Notes: generated by a model not told the origin, from the letters alone. 64,000 bases of DNA from Notamacropus eugenii (GCF_028372415.1 NC_092875.1:338678623-338742622); one strand, 5' to 3'; shown: positions 19,490 to 31,625, counted from the first letter of the stretch. A program made the numbers and translations.

Positions 19490-20210
19490 GATCCCTTTTA
19501 GCTCTAACAGAATTCTCTTTTCTTCAAATCACCAGGACTCTAGGCCCCTCATGCTCCTAATCACCCTCTTCTCCTCATGTCAGCCTTGATTTACATGTCC
19601 CTCTTCACATTAGGTTCTCCACCTTCCTGCAAATCACCTTCTCTTGCTTTAATATGCAGGTTCTCAGATCTGGTTATCTCTAGTTGCAGGCTTAGAGCCT
19701 CAGCTAATTGGTTCTACTGAGGAAAAACTACCTCCATATTCATTTTCATGTTTATTTTCACACAGAGCCTGACAGAGAGCCACAATGCACTCCTTCCCAC
19801 CTTTTCTGACAAAGCATCCCTGTCCTGGACCAGAGACTGAAGTGTTAGAACCTGGGCAAGATATATACTCATATAAGGGGGAGAAAGGAGGTTGATGGGG
19901 GCGAGGTAGTTACTGACAGGGGCAAGTCATGTGGCAGGATTTCCCAGTAGTCTTATCACAACAGAGATGTACGAAATGAGTAATGAATCAATGTTCCTGC
20001 ATTGGTCATATTCTGTAAATCGAGCAATTTGGAAATACAGAGATGATAACTAGTGTGGAAATATACCATCTGATGGCTCTTTCATGTCCTGCCACCAGAG
20101 GTAGGTCCTGATCCTAACTATAGGTGGTGCATTCCTCTTCCCTATTATTTGTCTCCACCTATTCACCTGCTAAACTCAGTTCCTATATAGTCTTTATTGC
20201 CTCACCACCA
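19490..20210. other. No gene seen; unassigned sequence
   Basis: A MIR tail ends near 19520 ('cttttagctctaacag'). The rest is C/T-biased then mixed and carries no supported frame or repeat. Confidence 0.35.
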
Positions 20211-20214
20211 CCTC

Positions 20215-20475
20215 TTACAATCCCCTTGCTCCCTTTAAAACTCCACTCAAACACTGCAAAGCCTTTCCCAAAGACCCCACCTGCTAATATCCTCCCCTGC
20301 CTAATTCCTATGTATTTGTTTTATATATTTCTTTAATATATTTACATAGGTACATGTTTTCTGCCCCCACCCCATGAAATTTCCTTCAGGGCAGGGGTGG
20401 TTTACTTTTCTGTTTGTATCTCCAGTGCCTAGCACAACACCTTGAACATAGTAATTTGTTGATTGACTGATCACT
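20215..20475 (+). mobile_element. L2 LINE 3' end (sense)
   Basis: 'aatttccttcagggcagggg', 'gtatctccagtgcctagcac' and 'aacatagtaatttgttgatt' mark the L2 3' terminus. Confidence 0.75.
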
Positions 20476-20589
20476 TGAATAGCCTTCTGCTCATGAGACA
20501 GCCAGGGTACATGCCACCGCACCTGCTAGGCAAATGAGTCAAAGACCATGAAACTGTCTGCTTGGTATCAGGGTCCTTTGGGAACACAG

Positions 20590-21135
20590 GTGACACAATC
20601 TACTTTGTCAACATCTTTATTAAAATGTGTAATACTCCAGATGTGATCTGATTAGGGCAGAGTATGCAGAACTATCATTTCCTTTTGTGATCGAGCAGCC
20701 AGTATAGACCCTATCCTTCTCTTAATTCAACCTAAAGTCACGTTGTCTTTTTTTCTGCTATGCTACTCAGCTGATTCCTGTAAAGCTCACTGTTTAGTAA
20801 CCTCCACAATTACTTTCACATTAAAAAAAAATCATGTCTCCCTCTTCACTCCCAAGCTATATACAAGAAGTTGATTTTTTTCCCCTTAAGTTAAACATAG
20901 GACTTTACATTTATCCCATTTAAATTTGATGTTATCTGTTTCAGTCCAGTGTTCATCTATATTCAGATCTTTTCAAATCTTTATTCTGCTATCCAAAAAT
21001 CTCTATCTTGCAGCTCTGTTATTCTCAGATTTGGCAGGCATACTCTGTATGTCTTCATCCAAGTTGTTGATAAAATGTTGATCAGGAAAGTACCAAGATA
21101 GGACTAAGTTCTGGTTTACCCCAGGTGAATGTCCA
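20590..21135 (-). mobile_element. CR1/L3-like LINE, ORF2 C-terminus and 3' region (antisense)
   Basis: On the plus strand 'tactccagatgtgatctgat', 'aggactttacatttatccca', 'tcttcatccaagttgttgat' and 'aaaatgttgatcaggaaagt' give, in antisense, the RT-adjacent region where CR1 reads ...LFNIFINDLDE. Stops and indels abound. It is the reverse of the copy at 26990-27770. Confidence 0.6.
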
Positions 21136-21379
21136 ATTGTCTGGGAGTGCGCAGGGTCAATCTCAGCCTTCTTCTACGTAGTCAGCACCCAAGTATACTC
21201 CTTTTTCCCTTTGTCTTCTCACAGTCTCCCCTATTCCCCATTTGACCCCCTTCTACCTCTTATCCCTCCTACTCCCCTTCAGCTCTAGAGGGTCCTCTAT
21301 TCAAGAGGCCTGGCTACAGAATTCCCAGAATGCATATTGCAAAGAAAAGCAGAGATGCATGAGGAAGGCTTGCATTAAA

Positions 21380-21790
21380 AATAACCCAAATGAATGACTA
21401 TTGAGTCACATGTGCTATTAGCAAAGTACTTGTGTGGGAACAAAATGTGGTTGTTGGTTTTGTTTTCATTTTTTTTTAATACAGTCAAGGCCCCAGTGGG
21501 GCATGAATGTGGAATATCATCCCATTTTATAATATATGCGCCATAATCTTCTTAAAATGAGTTTTCACTTCAAGAAACAGAAGGGCTTAAATATGAGCAG
21601 CCGGGTTTTTTTTGTGTGTGTTTGGCATCTCATTATACTTCAGACCGTTTTGTCTTCTTAGAACAATTGAATATCATTAGTGGAGGCATATTTTGTTGCC
21701 AGAACTTGCTTGGTTGAGATTGTGCTCGTTAAAATGTATCCATTTGCTGGCTGATGGATGAGAATTTTGAAGGGTGCCTGAGCACCCATG
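21380..21790. promoter_or_regulatory. Candidate non-coding regulatory island
   Basis: Repeat-free stretch with GCATTAAAAATAACCC, AACAATTGAATATCATTAG and TTATAATATATGCGCC words, and no frame. A GT-rich run interrupts it at about 21608-21622. Suggestive texture only. Confidence 0.3.
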
Positions 21791-21994
21791 GGAAGGGTGG
21801 GGGAACATATGAAACTCAAAACTTTCATATCATTCTTCTATTCAGAAAAAAATTAGCTACTGGATCTTCACCAAGTCTAAAACCCTTTCCTGACCTCCCT
21901 TCACTGTTTTGCTTACTTTCATAATATCCAGTTCAGGTGGTAGGATGGATGGAGTATTAAAGACAAATGGCACAATCTTGGCCCTTGAGTGAGG

Positions 21995-22303
21995 AGTTAC
22001 TGTGTTCATCTTTCATTACCAAAGAAGACCATGCCATCGGAGAAATGATGACATGACTTGCAATTGACTTTGAGTGAGGGAGGGGTGTGAAAGGTCACCA
22101 GCCTCACTTTCTCCTCCTGAGCCATCTGGATCCAACAGTCAGATATTCATCAGGATGGCTGGAGATGGCCCAGGGTGCAATGGGAGACCTTGGCCCTTTT
22201 AGGCCAAGTCCTGTTCAGGTACTCACTTAGGGTGAGGTAACACCCATTCTGTGAATAGACCTGTTTAAGAAGTAGGCAGGGGATGGCCCCTTTAATGAGG
22301 CAA
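21995..22303 (-). mobile_element. Family B SINE, full length (antisense)
   Basis: 'catctttcattaccaaagaa', 'tgagtgagggaggggtgtga', 'ggatggctggagatggccca', 'ccattctgtgaatagacctg' and 'gatggcccctttaatgaggc' are all in the order of the other copies. Confidence 0.8.
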
Positions 22304-22339
22304 AGAAAAATAACTAAATCAAGCTGAGAAGGAAATATC

Positions 22340-22480
22340 CACAGTTACTAATTTCTATGGCACTTTGAAGTTTACAAAGCACTTCAGTTGAGCAATACTT
22401 TGAGGTACATAATGCTAGTGTCCACCTTATGAATGAGGAAGGAAAGGCTCGTTAAGGTTGTGTCCAATGTCACAAGGCTG
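22340..22480 (-). mobile_element. MIR-like SINE (antisense), partial
   Basis: 'ggcactttgaagtttacaaa' then 'gcacttcagttgagcaatac', with a degraded core to 'caatgtcacaaggctg'. Confidence 0.6.
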
Positions 22481-22589
22481 TGATTTCCACATCACACTGC
22501 CTGTTAATCTTATATCAACAACATCACATAAAATGCAAAACAAGCCTTTAAATGCAGAAAAACAAACTTTCGGAGAAGCCACAAAAGAT

Positions 22590-22900
22590 AAAGAACAATG
22601 TTCAGCAACTTTTCAGGGTAGGATTCCTGGAGGAGGCAGGAAAAACTTTGGACGCTGAAAGAAAGCAAGATTTGGGTGGGTTGAAAGGAGGTGTGGACAT
22701 TGTCCACTGGGACAACAATGGGAAAAAAGACAAGAAGGCAATAATAGACCTGTGGTACAAAGAAGTAAGGAGGCAAGACTGCCTGGAATGAATGCTCCAT
22801 TTCACAGAGGAACAGGAGAATGGGTTAGGTAGCAAAGATGTAGCCAAAATGGGATTTGAAATGTCAGGATAAATTAAGATCTAACCTAAATAAGGAGAAG
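22590..22900 (-). mobile_element. L2 LINE fragment (antisense)
   Basis: 'ggtaggattcctggaggagg' and 'aaagcaagatttgggtgggt' recall the antisense L2 region. Open frames of 79-96 codons on both strands here are incidental to it. Confidence 0.35.
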
Positions 22901-23259
22901 TTGTAGTAGATTCTTGGGAACAGAAATGACTCGACCTATTTAGAGTCAACACTATAAATGATTCTGGGAGACACCAAAATGGGTTGAATTATGGAACAGA
23001 GAAAGTAGTCCCTGTGCTTGGGGAGATTATAGCATGATGTTATATCAGGGCCACAGTTTAGAATAACTTCCCTCCCTATTCAGCTACTGGGGAAAAAACA
23101 TATAACCAGACTGGCCATATCTTAGTTATAGAACATATGGAAAATGAAATTTCTAGTCCCCAACTTCCTGTAACAGTTTACTCTGTTTCCCAAAGGCCAT
23201 CTAGTCCAAGCCATAACTGAATAAGAATTCTGTCTATATTATTCAAAACAAAGTATGCT

Positions 23260-23530
23260 ATCTACTCTCTGTTCATCTTCCTCAGCCTCCTCATCTCTCA
23301 CCCACAGAAACTCTGGATTCTGCCCTTGGACTCACCCTGGGTTCCAATAGGTGAGTTTTCACTTTATTCTGTCCAGAGTCAGATCTCCATAAACATTGCC
23401 ACCCTTACCCCTTCTACCTCCCTTTCTGGTCTCCCACAAAGAATATGAACTCCATGTTGGCAGGGATTGCCTTGCTTCCCTCATGCTTAACATAGGACCT
23501 GGAAAATAGTAATATAGAAAGTGGAATATT
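23260..23530 (+). mobile_element. L2 LINE 3' end (sense)
   Basis: 'atgaactccatgttggcagg' then 'attgccttgcttccctcatg' and 'acataggacctggaaaatag' form a degraded L2 3' tip. Confidence 0.5.
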
Positions 23531-23559
23531 AAATCTCCCAAATCCTCCCAAACTGGAAA

Positions 23560-23810
23560 GCAATATGGAGAGCTAGAGTAGGGGTCAAAAAGAACCAGAC
23601 TCAGATCCCACCTCAGATATTTACTAGCTATGTAACCCTGGGCAAGTCACTTAATCTTTTCCAGCCCTATTTTCGCCATCCGTGAAACAAGGGTACCAAT
23701 AACACCTACCTCACGGTGTTGCTGTGATGAACAAGTAGCACATCATATGTAAAGCTCCATACAAACCTTTAACTCCATATAAGATTTAGCAATTACTAAG
23801 GCATTTGGCA
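23560..23810 (+). mobile_element. MIR SINE (sense)
   Basis: 'cagatcccacctcagatatt', 'taaccctgggcaagtcactt', 'ccatccgtgaaacaagggta' and 'cctacctcacggtgttgctg' give MIR head, core and tail. Confidence 0.8.
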
Positions 23811-23989
23811 AAGGAGAAGGTGGGTACTCCATCAAATGGCTCTAGCAAAGACTTAGGGTTTCATATATATCTATTACCAGTTTATAGATGGTCCATGAGG
23901 GACAAAGTCTACCATGCAGTACTTTCATTCCCCTTCTAAACACATGTTCACCTTGCTAGTTTCAACTTCCTTTCCTGGGTCAGGGCTTC

Positions 23990-24990
23990 CCTTAATGCTA
24001 CTATGACTTGATTTTTACCTAGATACATGGGACATTCTAATTTCCCACAGGATTCCTCTCTCTCTCTCTTAAAGTACTCTTTCTCATCTCAAAGACAAAA
24101 TGTCCAAAACTGAACTTGTCATCTCCCCCCTTCATCTTTTTCCTGCTCTCAATTTACCTATTTCCACCATTCTTACAGCATTCCAGCAGAAAACTTCAGT
24201 TATCTTTATCTCTTCACTCTCTTAGGCTCCACATTCAATCAATTATTAATTCCTATCAGTTTATTTCCTGAACTCTTCTCTCCACTCACATAAACAATAC
24301 CCCAATTTAGATATTCATCACCTTGTGCCTCAACTATTATAATAGTGTCCTAACTGATCTCCCTACCTCTACTCTTCTCTCTCTCATTTATCTGTTATGC
24401 AGCTGATAGAATAATCTTCTCAATGCACAGACCAGATTGTGTCACTCCCCAGATCAAAAAAGTTTTGGCCCATATTGCCTATAGAGATAAAACACCAATT
24501 CTTTGCTCTGACCTTTTAAGACCCTCCACAATCTGCCTCCCACCTACCTTTGCAGCTTTATCCTCTCCCACATTACACACTCTATATTCCAGCCAAATTG
24601 GACTGCTTCCTACTTCCTGATCTTATCTTGCCAAGTCTGACTCCATGAAATCATGTAGGCCATTTGTTATGTCTGGAATGCATACATTTCTTCCTCATCC
24701 ATGCCTTTTTAATTTCTGCGTACTTTTAAGGACGAGTTCGGGCATCACCTTCTCTGTAAGGTTTTCTCTTATCTCCCTAAATGAAAATGTTCTTTTTCTT
24801 CACATTTTCCTAAAATGCTGAATCTGGGTCTCTCCTTACATTCTATCTGTGCACAGGAGACTGTGAACTACTTGAAGGCCGGGGTCATATAATTTCTTTC
24901 TTTCAATCCCCAACACTTAAAATTGTGTCTATAAGACTTAACCATTAAATGCAGACACTTAACCAATGGTTGTTGCATTGAACTGAATTA
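23990..24990 (+). mobile_element. L2 LINE, about 1 kb of 3' UTR (sense)
   Basis: 'gtccaaaactgaacttgtca', 'gtgtcctaactgatctccct', 'agaccagattgtgtcactcc', 'attccagccaaattggactg', 'gagactgtgaactacttgaa' and 'ctataagacttaaccattaa' run in L2 order. It shares its upstream blocks with the copy at 47740-49335. Confidence 0.75.
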
Positions 24991-24999
24991 AACTGACTA

Positions 25000-25745
25000 G
25001 TTTAGGTAGGAACAGTGTTTATTTGGCATAAGCTGGGAAGGCTTTTATTTCAGGAGGCAAGGAGGACTTCCTGAAGATTTGGTCATCTGAAATACTAGGG
25101 GCACAGAAAGCCCAGTCTCTGTGGAATTGGTGTTCCTGAGGCTTGGCAGAGTTTCCACTACACTGGGGGAATGCTGCCCAACATTAATGCCTTGGTGAAT
25201 TTAGAAGTTGAGAAAGGTAAAATCAGTTTTTAGTAATTATAACTTTTACTCCTTTGTGATGAGTCGTCATTTTTATTGCATTTTATGAACCCCAAGGGTC
25301 TCATTGAGCTCCAATCCTGCGCCTGAATCACTGAACTGTCCTGAGTTAAGCCTGGCCCAGAACATTACTTTCATAAGTTCTTTTAAAACCAAACTAAGAC
25401 CACAGAGAAGGATAATGCATATAAGCTAATACTAAGAAGTTGCAAAAGAGAGATACTATTCTCAGATTCTAAGAGAGAGGAAGAATTTTGGTTAGGATTT
25501 AAATACATTCAAGCATGGCCTTTCATCCTATCCCTTCCCATCCACTTTATATAGAAATCATCCTACACCTAAAAAGCAGAGGAATTCCTAAGGATAGGTC
25601 CTCTTGCTGGAGTTATGGGTCATTGTTCAGTCAACAATTCATATTTTAATGTCATGTGTAGTGCCGTAGAGATAGGAAGGCAATGAATTATATAATCCTT
25701 GTCCTTACACTCTGAACCATAACATGTTACAATTAGACAACCTAA
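25000..25745. other. No gene seen; unassigned sequence
   Basis: Mixed-composition DNA. No frame above 60 codons and no clear repeat was recognised. Confidence 0.35.
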
Positions 25746-25749
25746 GATG

Positions 25750-26120
25750 TAATAAACTTAACATTGAAAAGAAACATAGAGGTCAATCAAGTCCAACTTT
25801 TCCCACAGTATAGGAAGTCTCTCTATAAAACTGCTACCAGGTGGTCATCTGACCTTGTCTAATACACTTTCAGTAATAAGATGGAAACTTACTACATTAG
25901 GAGACAGCCCATTCCATTGTGGCACTGTACTAATTGTTAGGAATTTTTTCTTATGTTGAATCAAAATCTGACTCCTTACAACCTTCACTGATCCATCATA
26001 GCGAAGACATCTACAACTACAGGTCTTCCCATAGTCCATATGGCAGTCCTTAAATCTTTGAAGATATCCATCATTTTCTCTTTTTTTCTATTCTAGACAT
26101 TGTCATCATCTTTAGTTCTT
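25750..26120 (-). mobile_element. CR1/L3-like LINE 3' region (antisense)
   Basis: 'agaggtcaatcaagtccaac', 'cagcccattccattgtggca', 'aattgttaggaattttttct' and 'ttaaatctttgaagatatcc' match the antisense CR1/L3 3' order. Confidence 0.65.
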
Positions 26121-26247
26121 CCAAAAATGAAATATACTTTTAGACCTCAGATCATATCCAGTTGACCTCATTTGGATACTTTATCTTTTGTCAATTTCTC
26201 TATTAAAATGTGTTTCAGTAGGGCCATAGGGAAAGGGAAAGGATATT

Positions 26248-26478
26248 GGGGCAGCTAGATGGTGGAGTGGATAAAGGTCAGGAAGGATCTGAATTCAAAT
26301 CCCACCTCAGATACTTACTAGCTGTGTGTCCCAGCAAGTCACTTAACCCTGTTTGCCTCAGTCTCCTCATCTGTAAAATGAACTGGAGAAGGAAATGGCA
26401 AACCACTCCACTATCTTTGCCAAGAAAACCCCAAATGGGGTCACAAAGAGTCAGACACAACTGAAAAACAACTGAACT
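26248..26478 (+). mobile_element. Mar1-type SINE, full length (sense)
   Basis: Close to consensus: 'ggggcagctagatggtggag', 'gtcacttaaccctgtttgcc', 'tcatctgtaaaatgaactgg', 'ggcaaaccactccactatct' and 'gtcacaaagagtcagacaca'. Among the best preserved copies here, so probably one of the younger ones. Confidence 0.95.
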
Positions 26479-26652
26479 GAATGAGGAAGGAGAGAAGATA
26501 AAAAAATGACAGAATTAGCCTTTAGCCAAGTTGAAAAACTTTCCAATTCAATTTAACAACAACAGTTACTATTCACATGAAACTATATATAATTTAAAAT
26601 TTTATAATGCCAAAACCTTTATAAGGTAAGTACATGCCAAACTAAGCTCTTC

Positions 26653-26823
<171 letters not shown>

Positions 26824-26989
26824 AAAAGGGGAATTTGGGAATATAATGTTCCTGAATGCATTTCAACACATGTTAATTTAATGCCCTTTTGACCATTTTA
26901 CAATTTCTTAAAATGTGCCTTGTGCAGATTGCCACCCAGTTTATTTTATAGCGAAATCCACTGTGATATTTAAAATGTTTTTCATTGTG

Positions 26990-27770
26990 TCAAACATTAA
27001 TTGAATAAAATCAAAACATCCAGTTTTCGGCAAGACATCCGACAAGGTGTCTCATGACGTAGTTGTACACAAAAAAGGAAAGATATGAAACCAGTTAAAT
27101 GAAAGGACACAAAGAGTAGATTGGTGCCAACTAGGAGGTTGGCCAGAACTAATAGAGTTCTGTAGGGCTCTGTCCTTGACACTATTCACATTAACATTTT
27201 TATGAATATCTTGAAAAAGGCATGGATTATGTACTTACTATAGTGAAGATGATAAGAAACTTGGAAGAGTGTCTTACCCTGGATTGTAAAAGTAGGGTCC
27301 AAAAAAGATCCCCATCTTCTATGGGGTGAAGCCAATGAGATGAAATTTAATGAGAATATATTTTGGATGAATAAAAATATTTGCAGTCCAGAATGTGGTG
27401 GACTTGTCCAAAAAGCAGTTCAGGGAGGAAAGACTTGGGTGTTCTGGTAAAGTGCAAACTCATGTGAATTAGGAGTGTAATGTTGGCTGTCAAAAGCTAA
27501 TTAAATCTTAAGTAGGAATAGTAGATATCTAGAATGAAAAAAAATGATTATTCTATTGAACTCTGCCATAGCAAAAAAAAAACAATCTGGAATAGTATCT
27601 CCAGTTTTGTTTCCTAACTTTAAGAAGGACTGTTTAAAAACTGGACCGTATTCAGAGAAAGGTGGCTGGGAATGGGAAAAAGTCCTTAAGGTCAATGTGA
27701 GGCTGAATTGAAGGGATCAGGGGTGTTCAGAAAAGAAGAGATTTGATAGGGGAGATAGCTGGCTTTAAAT
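26990..27770 (+). mobile_element. CR1/L3-like LINE, ORF2 C-terminus and 3' UTR (sense), dead
   Basis: Translation pieces follow the CR1 reverse-transcriptase order: a PHDV-like block from 'aaggtgtctcatgacgtagt', a 'LFNIFINDL'-like block from 'attcacattaacatttttat', and 'ggtgaagccaatgagatgaa'/'atttaatgagaatatatttt' where CR1 reads ...LMKFN. These are broken by stops. The 3' UTR continues 'ctccagttttgtttcctaac' and 'tttaagaaggactgtttaaa'. Confidence 0.6.
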
Positions 27771-27774
27771 GATT

Positions 27775-27870
27775 TATAGAATCACATATGTAGAACTGAA
27801 AAAGACCCTAGAGTTTATCTGGTCCAAGTCCCTGATTTTACAAATGAAGAAATCAAGATAAGAGCTTCTA
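27775..27870 (-). mobile_element. MIR-type SINE fragment (antisense)
   Basis: 'atcacatatgtagaactgaa', 'aaagaccctagagtttatct' and 'acaaatgaagaaatcaagat'. Confidence 0.5.
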
Positions 27871-27982
27871 CATGGAAGACTGATTTGATTTATTCTGGTT
27901 TTGGCCTAAGAAGATAGATAGAATTATGAGTAATAGATGGAAGTTACAGATATTGTCTTGATATGAGAATATTTCTTAATAG

Positions 27983-27987
<5 letters not shown>

Positions 27988-28017
<30 letters not shown>
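27988..28017. repeat. (TA)n microsatellite
   Basis: Pure TA run of about 30 bases. Confidence 0.95.
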
Positions 28018-28019
<2 letters not shown>

Positions 28020-28129
28020 AAAAAGTTTGAGAAGGGTAAGATGAGTTCTCTGTCATTGAAAGTGTTAAAGCAGAGGGTTTTTTTTCAGAGATATTGCGGT
28101 GGGATGCTTCAGATGGGTTCCTTGGCTTT

Positions 28130-28380
28130 CTTCAAGTCACAATTACAAACTTTCCTTCTATAGGAAGTCTTTTCTAATCCCCCTGAATTCCAGTGTCTTC
28201 CGTATGTTGACAATGTACAATTTTTCTAATAAATATCTTGATTATAGATAGTTATTTCTATGTTGTCACCCCCATTACACTGTGAACTCCTTGAGAGTAG
28301 GGACTGTCTTTTGTCTTTCTTTGTATCCTCAGTGCTTATTACAGTGCCTGACACATAGTAGATATTAGATAAATGTTTTT
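28130..28380 (+). mobile_element. L2 LINE 3' end (sense)
   Basis: 'ggaagtcttttctaatcccc', 'actgtgaactccttgagagt', 'cctcagtgcttattacagtg' and 'cctgacacatagtagatatt', with a TTTG-repeat tail at 28379-28398. Confidence 0.85.
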
Positions 28381-28609
28381 TGTTTGTTTGTTTGTTTTAC
28401 TAAATAGATAATCCCTTGCATCCCTTAAATTTCCCCTGCCTCTCTAGACCTCAGCAGGCATAATAGAAGATTCCTATTCCACCATTTTCTGATTCTGCAG
28501 CCAATCACAAGGACACAGAATCCCCAAATCAGTTTTTAAGTGGCCTGAATTTCAAACAGAAATCCAGATTTATTTATCCTCTTTTGATTCTCTTGGGCGG
28601 AACTGTTAT

Positions 28610-28815
28610 CTCTAAAAGGCAATTAAGCCCTTGGAGCATAGACTTAGGACTTGAAGAGAGTTTAGACGTTACATAGCTCAAGACTTTTATTTTACAGATG
28701 AGGAAACTGAGGCTGGCCTGTCCAGGTTGACACAAATAGTAAAAGAAAGAGCCAGGATTCACTGTTAGCTCCACTAATTCCTAAACTTAGTTCTTTCTCC
28801 ACTACGTAATCCTGC
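28610..28815 (-). mobile_element. MIR-type SINE (antisense)
   Basis: 'ttttattttacagatgagga' then 'aactgaggctggcctgtcca', and a head remnant 'actacgtaatcctgcctcc'. Confidence 0.65.
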
Positions 28816-28829
28816 CTCCTTAAGGCATC

Positions 28830-29640
28830 TTGCCATTAGCGCTATAACGATCAGCCCAAGAGGCAAAGCTGTTCCCATAACACCATCACTTACATACTTA
28901 TCTCACAAAATTACAGACCTTGATTATTTCTGAGAAATGCCAGTTTTTAGGGAGCCATTTCTGCAGCATTTTCTCCATAATTTGATTGGAACAGAAAAGA
29001 TTAAACTCCATATGACTCAGAACTGTCAGCCCAATGACCCCAAAAGAGTTTGACAGCCAAGAAAACAAAACCAAAAGGGAAAAAAAAGTCACCAAAATCT
29101 TCTGAGCTCTCCTATGTGACCAAAAAAAATGCTATTAAAAATACAGAAGTGAGTCTTTAAAGACACATAACAAGCATCATCACTGCCATCACTACCAACA
29201 AAATCTCCTCAGTATGCCTACTTAGGATACAGGTCGTTTTGTTATAAAGATTGGCTAGAAAGTAGGGTTAATATCCCAATCCTTTCGAATAATTTTAACT
29301 GAAGTCAGAGGATTACTAGTTTTATATCTTGAGAGAGCAAAAATCACTATTGCAATTCTCATATCATTACCTTATAATAAGTAAAAATGAATTGTTATAA
29401 ATGTTAACAAAGAATTATAATGATTAAATATTCAAGGCTATCAGTGACACTACTTTGAAATCAGAAATTAGTAAATGCTTCATATTTATTTTTCCAAAGT
29501 CAATATTAACTAAACTTCAGACAACTATTCATGTTTTCTGCATAGCAGTAATCTTAATGATTCTGCACAACATTCATAAGTATCCTGACTGAAACTTTCC
29601 AACATGACACATTAACATGATGTAAATGACTGTAGTGAGA
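28830..29640. promoter_or_regulatory. Candidate non-coding regulatory island(s)
   Basis: About 800 bases with no recognised repeat. AT-rich motif content includes ATAATTTGATTGGAAC, TGCTATTAAAAATAC, GATTACTAGTTTTATA and AATAATTTTAACTG. Minus-strand frames of about 65 codons have no domain. It may be two adjacent islands split near 29250. Confidence 0.28.
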
Positions 29641-29671
29641 GAAAATGAAGGGGAAAAAAAGGATCAAAAAA

Positions 29672-29845
29672 AGGATTTGGAGTCAAAAGACCTGAGTTCA
29701 AATCCTGGCTCTGGCACTTATCAAATTACTTTACCTCTTCATGGTTATTTCTTCCTCTGTAAAACAGGACAATGACATTTCAAATATTTATTTTGCAGTC
29801 TTTATGTGCTGAAAGTGAATTGCTAAATATGATATAAATGTGAAC
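29672..29845 (+). mobile_element. MIR SINE (sense)
   Basis: 'ggatttggagtcaaaagacc', 'tgagttcaaatcctggctct' and 'tcttcctctgtaaaacagga' are clear. The tail is eroded. Confidence 0.8.
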
Positions 29846-30845
29846 TATTTTGAGAATTTCCATCTCGGGGTAGCCACAAAACAGTCTCTGTCTGATGGGA
29901 AGTCTGAGTTTGAGAAGATTTCAGAAGGCCAGTATTACTCTCCCTCACAAGAATGGAACATGCCCCAAACATCCAATTTTCACTTAACAATCCCCTTTGA
30001 ATTTACCATCAAGGGATTTCACTAAATCTTTTTTGAAGCTATTTATATTTTCGTCCTGTAGCAACTCAGAGTGATAAAGCTTGAGTATTTACTATCACCC
30101 TTAGTATAAATAGCACCTTTTTTCCCCCATAAATTTACTTAGCTTTTCTTTTCAGATTAAATCCCTGAACCAAAGTCAATGATAATTGGTGCCTTCTTTG
30201 TCCTCTTTCATCACGAGATCTTTCATTGATCTGCCCACATAGTTTTCATTGTCTGATTGGCTGTTGCTGAGTTAAGTTTATATATTTTCCACTTTAATCT
30301 TTCCCTATTAGCCATTTCCTTCAGAACTAGAACCATCACATCCCTCTCCCCCACCTTCTCTTTGGTAGAATTCCATTAAATTCATATGTATCCTTGGAGT
30401 GTTTCCAGAGATACCAAGACCCATACAGTATTCTAAGAGCAGCCTCAGCACTATAAAAGTTGCTTCCATTAATCTATCATCTAATCTAACTTTGACATTG
30501 CTGAAAGTTACTTGATCTAAATTTTCATTCTTATGTACCAAAGGTGGCTCCTAATGATAAAAGTAATGAAAACACAATAAATAAAAGAAAAACATGACTC
30601 AGACCGAAGGGATGTGCTTCTGTCTTCATCTGGGTCTTCTGCAAGTGATACGGTTGAGATGAAGACCCCAAAAAATAGAAGTCCTCCTGCAGCATGAGGT
30701 GAATGCATACAGGCTTCCTGGGGAAAGTGATCAAGCTGGCCAATCTGGGGGTGAGACAAAGAGCAAGAAACAGTTTAAAGGTGAAGCTGGCAAGAAGTAT
30801 ACTGAGGACTCAGTGAGAATTACCATTTAAATAGACACCATGCCT
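29846..30845. other. No gene seen; possible CR1/L3 traces
   Basis: Contains weak antisense CR1/L3-like wording around 30050-30200 and otherwise unassigned DNA. Frames of 61-80 codons carry no domain. Confidence 0.35.
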
Positions 30846-30849
30846 TAAA

Positions 30850-31020
30850 AAAGGCAGTCTGGTACAAAGGATAGAAAACTGACCATGAAATGAGAAACAC
30901 TTGAACTCAAGTCCTCTCTCTAACACATTGTGTGAGTCTGAGCAAGTCACTTCCATTCCCTGAGAGTTACCTACAATTATGAAATAAATTGCAGGTCCAA
31001 AATTCTCTTCAACACTACTC
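30850..31020 (+). mobile_element. MIR-like SINE (sense)
   Basis: 'cacttgaactcaagtcctct' and 'gagtctgagcaagtcacttc' give head and core. The tail 'gcaggtccaaaattctcttc' is degraded. Confidence 0.6.
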
Positions 31021-31419
31021 CAACCATGTCCAATAATACCAATATCTTGTCCTCCAGGGTTCCCCAGAATCTAAGAAGTTTCAAGTTATCTAATATGTTC
31101 ATACTGCAATTCTTTTCAATTGTATTTATATACCAAATTCCATGCAATGATGTGTAGATGATCTTTGATTCTAAAAAGCATATGCCTGCAGAACCCAATT
31201 TTAGGGATGTTCCACTGAAATGGAGGGACTCTGAATAAAGGGTTGGAAAGAGAATTTGGACCTCTTAGCTGAGATCCAGCCTAGCTACATTTGAAGAGAT
31301 TCATCATCAAAAACATGATTGCTAGCTACTTTTTTTTTACTTCATCAAATTATAAAATTTTTACTAACGCCCAGAAAAGTTTTCTAATCAATGTAGCAAC
31401 ATGTACCAGTAGAAGGATG

Positions 31420-31625
31420 ATTAGGCTTAGAATTATGGGGAAGGAATTTAAATCCTGGCTCTGATCAGTGGTGTGGTCTTATATGTCATGTAACCTATTT
31501 GTGCCTCAGTTTCCTTATTTACCAAACGGGGATCATACTATGCTACCTTACATTACAGGGTCAGTGTAAGAAAAGCACTTCCAAGCCTTAAAGGTTCACA
31601 GAACTATGAGATGTTAGTATCACTG
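31420..31625 (+). mobile_element. MIR SINE (sense)
   Basis: 'atttaaatcctggctctgat', 'tgtgcctcagtttccttatt' and 'taccaaacggggatcatact', with the tail 'cttaaaggttcacagaacta'. Confidence 0.75.

Noticed and set aside
22510-22847. Overlapping 79-96 codon frames on both strands
   Set aside because: They sit in an antisense L2 fragment and show no domain.
26248-26478. tRNA gene, from the tRNA-like head of a Mar1 SINE
   Set aside because: The head is a SINE promoter remnant joined to core and tail; no cloverleaf with an acceptor stem was supported. The same applies to the other SINE heads.
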